Shown here piece by piece: positions 1-4,488 of a DNA stretch of 11,599 bases; within the stretch, counting starts at the first letter, position 1, and each line of letters starts with the position of its first letter. Below the pieces are notes generated by a model. It worked only from the letters and a program-made list of their open reading frames with translations. It was not told the DNA's origin and ran no database searches. Made by a program: the position numbers and the translations under genes. Source of the DNA: an uncultured Faecalicatena sp. (GTDB lineage Bacteria > Bacillota > Clostridia > Lachnospirales > Lachnospiraceae); NCBI GenBank assembly GCA_902489075.1, contig CABTYO010000046.1, positions 1 to 11,599 of the forward strand, in the 5' to 3' direction.

Positions 1-276
1 CTGATACAGAGGCTGGTCGATCTTCTCGTCCAATTCCCAGGCCAATGACGAGATATACGAGTTCAGATACCCGATCCCTGTGCCGATATCCTCGATTTTA
101 CCCTCCTGGCTCTGGTAATCCAGACCGGACATATTCCCTTCTGACAGGATATCCTCCATTTTTTTCAGATATTCTTCCACCTCCTGTAGGAGATAGACAT
201 AGTTGATTCCCAGATGAGGAGAGATCTTTTCTTCCCAGTCTGTAAGGTTCACTTTCTTTAATTCATCCGCACTCAT
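1..276 (-). CDS. Unrecognised helical protein, N-terminal 92 residues (runs off left edge)
   Basis: An open frame runs from ATG at 276 down to base 1 without a stop, so the C-terminus is outside the window. The product begins MSADELKKVNLTDWEEK and reads as acidic, strongly helical and soluble. It has no signal peptide or membrane segment. One stretch (residues about 26-43, YLLQEVEEYLKKMEDILS) is a clear amphipathic or coiled-coil helix, and a Trp occurs near residue 82. The start overlaps the stop of a short upstream minus-strand frame (273-374) as ATGA, which suggests translational coupling, and a GGAGG-like run (GGAGGGAGG) lies about 20 bases upstream. A short helical N-terminus behind tiny ORFs would fit a type VII secretion substrate or polymorphic toxin, but no LXG or WXG signature is clear, so this is only a guess. 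The ORF itself is better supported than any function. Confidence 0.6.
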   Translation of the reverse strand, partial: MSADELKKVNLTDWEEKISPHLGINYVYLLQEVEEYLKKMEDILSEGNMSGLDYQSQEGKIEDIGTGIGYLNSYISSLAWELDEKIDQPLYQ

Positions 277-400
277 TTTCTTTTCACCTGGCCTCCCTCC
301 ATATGGTCCAACAGCCAGGCAGCCATAGCTGTATCACTTTGATATTTGCTATATCCATACAGAAGAACTGCAACTCATGCCAAATATCGCTTATGCTCAT
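273..400 (-). pseudogene. Small ORF, about 42 codons, apparently frameshifted
   Basis: A very good ribosome binding site (AAAGGAGG, plus-strand 407-414) lies 6 bases before an ATG at 400. The frame begins MSISDIWHELQFFC and stops at 284. A second frame, open from 374 to 273, encodes GYSKYQSDTAMAAWLLDHME and ends in the ATGA overlap with the next gene. That second frame looks more protein-like and ends where an operon neighbour should, but it has no start codon of its own. Joining the two needs a -1 shift somewhere around 360-377. I see no classical slippery heptamer, so an indel (or a sequencing error) is likelier than programmed frameshifting. Function is unknown; it probably belongs with the gene at 1-276. 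Confidence 0.35.
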
Positions 401-466
401 TGACGGCCTCCTTTCCAAGGGCATCCGACATATTTCGGTTATTATGCCTTTTTTATATATACTCTG

Positions 467-748
467 TCACTCATGTACCATCAATAGGTTTCCGGTGAAC
501 GCAGCGTTTTCACTGGTAAACGCAAGATGTTTAAGGAACTTTCCGTCTGGCACTACACGATTCAGGCAGTTTTTGGTCTCTTTACACATATTCAGTGCCA
601 CCGTATACCATGATATGTTTTTACCATATTTATCTGCTTTTTCCATCCATATTGAATCAAGCGCACCTTTTTTTGCTTTAAACAGCACTTTACTATTTAG
701 CACTTTATGGATAAAAGCTACAAAAAAAGCGTGATCATGTATACCCAT
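467..748 (-). pseudogene. Orphan ORF fragment, about 93 residues, unrecognised
   Basis: The minus-strand frame is open from GTG at 784, with the first ATG at 748, to a stop at 467-469. The middle and C-terminal part (for example KAKKGALDSIWMEKADKYGK, then a segment ending NLLMVHE) has a balanced, protein-like composition rich in Lys and aromatics. There is no ribosome binding site before 748 or 784, and the first residues are read through the direct repeat and hairpin at 722-810. This suggests the real 5' end was lost or displaced and that this is a remnant. The same strand as the two minus-strand ORFs to its left points to one decayed accessory locus. I do not recognise the family. A 9-bp repeat (AGCACTTTA at 684-692 and 699-707) lies inside it. 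Confidence 0.3.
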
Positions 749-810
749 AGGGCATATCGTAATGCATGCCCTTCGGGCGGGCACGCAAAAAAAATTGCAT
801 GATCATGTAT
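722..810. repeat. Direct repeat bracketing alternative hairpins
   Basis: An A-run followed by GCGTGATCATGTAT (722-742) recurs 68 bases later as an A-run followed by TTGCATGATCATGTAT (787-810). The copies share an exact TGATCATGTAT. Between them are two inverted repeats that compete for the same bases. AGGGCAT (749-755) pairs with ATGCCCT (766-772), and GCATGCCC (764-771) pairs with GGGCACGC (779-786) with one mismatch. The repeat could be a target duplication around a small insertion or a local duplication at the junction between the accessory and core segments. Confidence 0.5.
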
Positions 811-823
811 TATTTTTTATAAA
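795..823 (+). promoter_or_regulatory. Candidate promoter for the 861 gene
   Basis: TTGCAT at 795-800 and TATAAA at 818-823 are separated by 17 bases, followed by an RBS and start about 20 bases on. The -10 is good (5 of 6) but the -35 is weak (3 of 6). The -35 falls inside the second copy of the direct repeat. This is a pattern match only. Confidence 0.35.
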
Positions 824-860
824 GTGGCCAATACTGTATGAAAAAAGGAGTGGAATCCTT

Positions 861-1223
861 ATGAAGATGAGATACCGTATTGGCTTTTTTGCGGGCATTT
901 TTCTTCTGGTATCCATGATTGGAATCGGATATCAGCTGAGCTATAAATATGCGCTGGAGAGACAGCAGGCAAAGGCAGAGCTGCCGCAGACGAGTGCGCA
1001 GAGCATCACGACAAAGGGCGAGGCGACCAAGAATGAGGGCTATTATCTCTGTGAGCTTCACGGATATGTGGTGGTCTATCTGAATGACAAGAAGACCATC
1101 TTCGAAGTGACGGATATTGCGCTGACGGATCTCCCGGAAGAGATTCAGGGAGAGATCAGAAATGGCAAATTTGTGGAGACTGAAGATGCCCTGTATGGAT
1201 TTTTAGAAAATTATTCGAGCTGA
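861..1223 (+). CDS. Membrane-anchored protein with BofC C-terminal-like domain
   Basis: The product has 120 residues. I start it at ATG 861, where AAAGGAG (844-850) lies 10 bases upstream, rather than at the longer frame beginning at 762, which would read through the repeat region. Residues 7-26 form a single hydrophobic helix (GFFAGIFLLVSMIGIGYQ) after a basic MKMRYR, so the protein should be anchored with its C-terminus outside. Residues 30-60 are a polar linker. Residues 60-120 (YYLCELHGYVVVYLNDKKTI, then LPEEIQGEIRNGK and a FLENYSS ending) match the small C-terminal domain known from BofC, as seen in many uncharacterised Lachnospiraceae proteins. In Bacillus, BofC controls SpoIVB during sporulation, but this protein lacks the rest of BofC and its role is unknown. 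It stands alone at the head of the plus-strand block. Confidence 0.75.
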   Translation: MKMRYRIGFFAGIFLLVSMIGIGYQLSYKYALERQQAKAELPQTSAQSITTKGEATKNEGYYLCELHGYVVVYLNDKKTIFEVTDIALTDLPEEIQGEIRNGKFVETEDALYGFLENYSS

Positions 1224-1287
1224 TAAGTAGACGAATCGTGACAAATAGTGTAATATATGTATTGGTCTGCGAAAAGGAGATACAAAG

Positions 1288-1509
1288 ATGGACGAACAAA
1301 AGATTAAAAGAATTAATGAATTATACAGAAAATCAAAGGCTGAGGGGCTGACGGAAGCGGAGAAGAAGGAGCAGAAGATACTCAGACAGGAGTATGTAGA
1401 TTCCTTCAGACGCAATCTGCGCAGCCAGCTTGACAGGATTGATATCGAGGAAAAGGATGGAACCGTGATCAATCTGGGAGAGAAGTTTGGAAACAAAAAA
1501 GGACATTAG
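1288..1509 (+). CDS. DUF896 family protein (YnzC-like)
   Basis: The product is a 73-residue, highly charged cytosolic protein starting MDEQKIKRINELYRKSK. It has the DUF896 pattern: a first helix with INELYRKSK, a turn with GLTEAEKKEQ, a second helix with LRQEYVDSFRRNLRSQLD, then a short disordered tail. Its length fits B. subtilis YnzC, a two-helix hairpin protein of unknown function encoded in an SOS-controlled operon. ATG 1288 is preceded by AAAAGGAGA with good spacing. The last 23 bases overlap the next gene in another frame, which suggests co-expression with the folate enzyme. No LexA-type operator was seen upstream. Confidence 0.88.
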   Translation: MDEQKIKRINELYRKSKAEGLTEAEKKEQKILRQEYVDSFRRNLRSQLDRIDIEEKDGTVINLGEKFGNKKGH

Positions 1510-2119
1510 AAAGAAGATCCGCGCGGCAAGAGCCGCCCTTTTAGAGGACAGGCGAAGTAAATACAGCGAGTGCATTCAGAGGAGACTGCTGGAACATCCG
1601 CTGTATCAGCAGGCAGAAGAGATCTACTGCTATGTGTCTTTTGGGGATGAAGTATGCACAGATCTGATCCTTCAGACTTCCTGGGAACTCGGGAAGCGGG
1701 TGGCTGTGCCTAAAATCCTCACAGAGATTCCGCGAACTCTTACAGATGCGCAGGAGATGCAGCGGTCCATGGATGATACCCTCACTATGGGAGCGCCATG
1801 CAGGCGGTATATGGAGTTTTTCTATCTCCACAGCCGGGAAGAGTTAGAAGAAGGGTATTATGGGATTTTAGAGCCTGTGACCAGGAAAAAAGCAGACGGG
1901 AAAGATGCCCTTGTGGTGATGCCCGGGGTGGCATTTGATTCTTCCTGCCACAGGATCGGCTATGGCGGCGGCTTCTATGATTCTTATCTGTCGCTGCATC
2001 CTGGGTTAAGGACCATTGCTCTTGCCTATTCTATCCAGTGCATGGAGCAGATTCCATTTAAAGAACATGATATCCGTCCTGAGATGATTATCACAGAAAA
2101 GGAGATTTACACATGTTAA
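1487..2119 (+). CDS. 5-formyltetrahydrofolate cyclo-ligase (MTHFS, YqgN/YgfA family)
   Basis: This cytosolic enzyme uses ATP to convert 5-formyl-THF into 5,10-methenyl-THF (EC 6.3.3.2), returning a storage or inhibitory folate to one-carbon metabolism. The 210-residue length is typical, if slightly long. Family features are the N-terminal basic helix (KKDIRKKIRAARAAL), the YVSFGDEVCTD segment, and the hallmark nucleotide/folate motif MPGVAFD (145-151) followed by HRIGYGGGFYD (155-165). The start is TTG at 1487: GGGAG (1476-1480) lies 6 bases upstream, and no ATG or GTG further in would keep the conserved N-terminus. The start lies inside the DUF896 gene (23-bp overlap), and the stop overlaps the start of the DUF4250 gene, so all three are probably translationally coupled. 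Confidence 0.92.
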   Translation: METKKDIRKKIRAARAALLEDRRSKYSECIQRRLLEHPLYQQAEEIYCYVSFGDEVCTDLILQTSWELGKRVAVPKILTEIPRTLTDAQEMQRSMDDTLTMGAPCRRYMEFFYLHSREELEEGYYGILEPVTRKKADGKDALVVMPGVAFDSSCHRIGYGGGFYDSYLSLHPGLRTIALAYSIQCMEQIPFKEHDIRPEMIITEKEIYTC

Positions 2120-2295
2120 ACGGACTTCCGGGTGATCCGGTGATTCTGTTAAGCGTGGTCAACACGAAGCTTCGGGACTATTATAAGAGTCTGGACGAGC
2201 TGTGTGATGACATGGGGATTTCAGGTGCAGAATTAGCCGGAAAGCTGAAACTGATCGATTACGAATATGACGAACATAGAAATCAGTTCGTTTAG
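2113..2295 (+). CDS. DUF4250 domain-containing protein
   Basis: The product is a 60-residue acidic cytosolic protein. The signature runs GDPVILLSVVNTKLRDYY, then SLDELCDDMGI, and the ending IDYEYDEHRNQFV matches DUF4250, a small family common in Clostridia with no known function. ATG 2113 overlaps the TAA of the upstream folate gene by 7 bases and uses AAAAGGAG inside that gene, so translation is likely coupled. The SLDELCDDMGISGAELAGKL part resembles a short helix-turn-helix-like pair, but this is weak and no DNA-binding role should be inferred. Confidence 0.88.
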   Translation: MLNGLPGDPVILLSVVNTKLRDYYKSLDELCDDMGISGAELAGKLKLIDYEYDEHRNQFV

Positions 2296-2359
2296 GATTG
2301 TGGAGGCACAGAGTGCGGAACAATCCGCCAGTATTCTGGGTGCAAACTTTTGTCCCAGA
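2295..2359 (+). promoter_or_regulatory. Two consecutive hairpins upstream of miaB
   Basis: Hairpin 1 has outer arms GGATTGT (2295-2301) and ACAATCC (2320-2326), with an inner stem GCAC (2306-2309) and GTGC (2313-2316) around AGA. Hairpin 2 has arms TCTGGG (2335-2340) and CCCAGA (2354-2359), with a possible inner CAA/TTG pairing. Neither has a proper T-run, so they are not clear terminators. They may stabilise or process the mRNA between the DUF4250 gene and miaB. Confidence 0.4.
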
Positions 2360-2394
2360 CAGCATTTCATTTTATTAGAAAAGGATTTCTACAT

Positions 2395-3846
2395 ATGAAT
2401 ACAATAGACTTTACAAAGATTGACCTGTCAAAGGAAGCGCCAGCGGCGGAACCGGACAGGCAGTATTATTTTATAGCGAAAGCAAGAGAATATGTGAAAA
2501 AGCAGTCAGAGGAACTGGGGCGTCCTCTTACTTTCTGCGTCACCACATTTGGATGTCAGATGAATGCTCGCGACTCGGAGAAGCTTTCCGGGATACTCGA
2601 ACAGATCGGGTATGTGGAAGAGGCGGATGAGGAGAAGGCTGATTTCGTGATTTACAATACGTGTACGGTCCGTGAGAATGCGAACCAGCGCGTCTATGGA
2701 AGACTGGGGCAGTTAAACCGGGTGAAGAAGCAGAATCCGCACATGATGATCGGCTTATGCGGCTGTATGATGCAGGAGCCGGAAGTGGTGGAGAAGTTAA
2801 AGAAGAGTTACCGCTTTGTGGACCTGATCTTCGGGACCCATAATATTTTTAAATTTGCAGAGCTGATCGTGACCCGCATGGAATCGAAGCGTATGGTCAT
2901 CGACATCTGGAAGGATACGGACAAGATCGTGGAGGACCTGCCGAGTGAGCGGAAGTACTCCTTCAAATCCGGCGTCAATATTATGTTCGGGTGCAACAAT
3001 TTCTGCAGCTACTGCATCGTCCCTTATGTCAGAGGGAGGGAACGCAGCCGGAACCCGAAGGACATCATCCGTGAGATCGAGCACCTTGTAGCCGACGGTG
3101 TGGTCGAGGTCATGCTTCTGGGACAGAACGTGAATTCCTACGGGAAGACACTGGAAGAGCCGATGACATTTGCGCAGCTGCTTAAGGAGATCGAGAAGAT
3201 CGAAGGCCTTGAGCGCATCCGTTTTATGACCTCTCATCCGAAGGATCTTTCCGATGAACTGATCGAAGTGATGCGGACTTCAAAGAAGATCTGTAAGCAT
3301 CTGCATCTGCCGATCCAGTCCGGCAGCACACGGATTCTGGAGAAGATGAACCGCCGGTATACAAAGGAACACTATTTGGAGCTGGTGGATAAGATCCGCG
3401 CGGCAGTGCCGGATATTTCCCTGACCACGGATATTATCGTGGGATTCCCGGGAGAGACAGAGGAAGATTTCCTGGAGACCATGGATGTGGTGAGGAAGGT
3501 GCGTTATGACAGTGCCTTTACCTTTATCTATTCCAAGAGGACAGGCACCCCTGCCGCTGTGATGGAAAACCAGGTCCCGGATGATGTGGTGAAGGACCGT
3601 TTTGACCGTCTTTTGAAGGAAGTACAGAGGATTTCAAACGAAGTGTGCAGTGTATACACGGATACCATTCAGAAAGTGCTCGTCGAGACGGTGAATGATC
3701 ATGATGCAAGCCTTGTGACAGGAAGAATGAGCAATAACCTGCTCGTACATTTCCCTGGAGACGAAAGTCTGATCGGGAAGATTCTCCCTGTGGAATTAAA
3801 GGAATGTAAAGGATTTTATTATATCGGACAGAGAGTATCAAAATAG
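2395..3846 (+). CDS. miaB: tRNA-2-methylthio-N6-dimethylallyladenosine synthase MiaB
   Basis: This radical-SAM methylthiotransferase turns i6A37 of tRNAs reading UNN codons into ms2i6A37 (EC 2.8.4.3). The N-terminal UPF0004 domain carries the second-cluster cysteines C54 (FGCQMNARDSEK), C90 (YNTCTVREN) and C124 (GLCGCMMQ). The radical-SAM motif is C200, C204, C207 (GCNNFCSYCIVPYVRGRERS). A TRAM RNA-binding domain lies at about 418-480. I choose ATG 2395 (483 residues), with AAAAGGA at 2379-2385, over TTG 2350, which lacks an RBS. The roughly 45-residue stretch before the first domain is usual for Firmicutes MiaB and absent in the E. coli form. The substrate is made by MiaA, encoded about 6 kb downstream. 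A terminator-like hairpin follows. Confidence 0.96.
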   Translation: MNTIDFTKIDLSKEAPAAEPDRQYYFIAKAREYVKKQSEELGRPLTFCVTTFGCQMNARDSEKLSGILEQIGYVEEADEEKADFVIYNTCTVRENANQRVYGRLGQLNRVKKQNPHMMIGLCGCMMQEPEVVEKLKKSYRFVDLIFGTHNIFKFAELIVTRMESKRMVIDIWKDTDKIVEDLPSERKYSFKSGVNIMFGCNNFCSYCIVPYVRGRERSRNPKDIIREIEHLVADGVVEVMLLGQNVNSYGKTLEEPMTFAQLLKEIEKIEGLERIRFMTSHPKDLSDELIEVMRTSKKICKHLHLPIQSGSTRILEKMNRRYTKEHYLELVDKIRAAVPDISLTTDIIVGFPGETEEDFLETMDVVRKVRYDSAFTFIYSKRTGTPAAVMENQVPDDVVKDRFDRLLKEVQRISNEVCSVYTDTIQKVLVETVNDHDASLVTGRMSNNLLVHFPGDESLIGKILPVELKECKGFYYIGQRVSK

Positions 3847-3877
3847 TTCGGGAATAAATTCCACCTATATTTCAGCC

Positions 3878-3923
3878 AAAAACGTCCAAACTATATATAA
3901 GGATATATAGGAGGACGTTTTTT
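3878..3923 (+). terminator. Long hairpin with T-run; overlaps the RBS of the next gene
   Basis: AAAAACGTCC (3878-3887) pairs perfectly with GGACGTTTTT (3913-3922). Inside it CTATATAT (3891-3898) pairs perfectly with ATATATAG (3903-3910) around an AAGG loop. A T-run (3918-3923) closes the structure, so it should terminate miaB transcription. It ends 2 bases before the GTG of the CmpB-like gene, and that gene's AGGAGG (3909-3914) is within the 3' arm. Confidence 0.75.
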
Positions 3924-3925
3924 CT

Positions 3926-4342
3926 GTGAAAAAGATAAGCGAATATCTGGTGCTTTTTGCACTGGGCGGGACAATTTATTATACATTTGAAATGGTTTTC
4001 CGGGGATTTTCCCACTGGTCCATGTTCATACTGGGAGGCATCTGCCTTTTATTTTTCGGACAGCAGGGGCTGTGGATGAAATGGGAGGACCCTCTGTGGC
4101 TGCAGATGATCCGGTGTACTGTGTTCGTAACCGCGGGGGAATTCATCACGGGGATTATCGTAAACAAATGGCTGAAATGGGGCGTGTGGGACTATTCTGA
4201 CCAGCCGTTTCAACTGTTCGGGCAGATCTGTGCGCCGTTTACGATTATATTCTCCGGGCTGTGTGTGCTCGGAATCCTGCTGGCAGGCTACCTGCTTTAC
4301 TGGCTGTACGGCGAGGTGAAGCCACATTTCCATGTGCTGTAG
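3926..4342 (+). CDS. CmpB-type 'putative ABC-transporter type IV' membrane protein
   Basis: The product is a 138-residue integral membrane protein with about four hydrophobic segments (roughly 7-24, 32-48, 60-80, 103-127). It fits the Pfam ABC_trans_CmpB family by RGFSHWSMF..GG (26-38), EFITGIIVNKW (72-82), VWDYS (87-91) and GQIC (99-102), in the usual order and at about the usual length. The family is named as an ABC-transporter component, but no partner ATPase is encoded here and its function is unproven. The start is GTG 3926, with AGGAGG 11 bases upstream; that site is locked in the hairpin at 3878-3923, so expression may depend on read-through and RNA unfolding. The TAG stop is the first base set of an 18-bp tandem repeat. 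Confidence 0.85.
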   Translation: MKKISEYLVLFALGGTIYYTFEMVFRGFSHWSMFILGGICLLFFGQQGLWMKWEDPLWLQMIRCTVFVTAGEFITGIIVNKWLKWGVWDYSDQPFQLFGQICAPFTIIFSGLCVLGILLAGYLLYWLYGEVKPHFHVL

Positions 4343-4392
4343 CCAGATGACATTTATAAGCCAGATGATATTTACGAGCCAGATGACATGAG
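4341..4392 (+). repeat. 18-bp tandem repeat, about 2.8 copies
   Basis: Copies begin at 4341 (AGCCAGATGACATTTATA), 4359 (AGCCAGATGATATTTACG) and 4377 (AGCCAGATGACATGAG). They start on the last two bases of the upstream TAG. Read in the frame of the upstream gene beyond its stop, they encode a repeating PDDIYK / PDDIYE / PDDM. Copies 1 and 2 differ at four positions. Confidence 0.85.
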
Positions 4393-4403
4393 AAAAATCC
4401 TCT

Positions 4404-4431
4404 TTCACAACTTTTAGAAAAATGCTATACT
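4404..4431 (+). promoter_or_regulatory. Promoter of the mutS-mutL-miaA operon
   Basis: TTCACA (4404-4409, 5 of 6 to the sigma-70/A -35 box) and TATACT (4426-4431, 5 of 6) are 16 bases apart, with an extended -10 TGC at 4423-4425. Transcription should start near 4438, giving a leader of about 50 bases before mutS. It is the strongest promoter match in the window and lies just after the tandem repeat. Confidence 0.65.
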
Positions 4432-4488
4432 TGGTTAGAGTATGTTTAAATAGAAGCAGTAAATACAGAAGCGAAAGGAAGTAAAGAA

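Noticed and set aside
303..734. 143-codon plus-strand ORF in the left segment
   Set aside because: It has no ribosome binding site and is Ser/Phe/Cys-rich with odd composition. It lies opposite the better-supported minus-strand frames.
764..794. GC-rich hairpin as a rho-independent terminator
   Set aside because: On the plus strand it is followed by A's, and on the minus strand the T-run comes before the stem, so neither direction has the stem-then-T order.
1238..1260. GTGACA plus TAATAT as a promoter for the DUF896 gene
   Set aside because: The two boxes are only 7 bases apart, which is too close, and no better pair was found in 1224-1287.
2797..3237. 146-codon minus-strand ORF
   Set aside because: It is antisense to the radical-SAM core of miaB, and the conserved protein on the plus strand explains the open frame.
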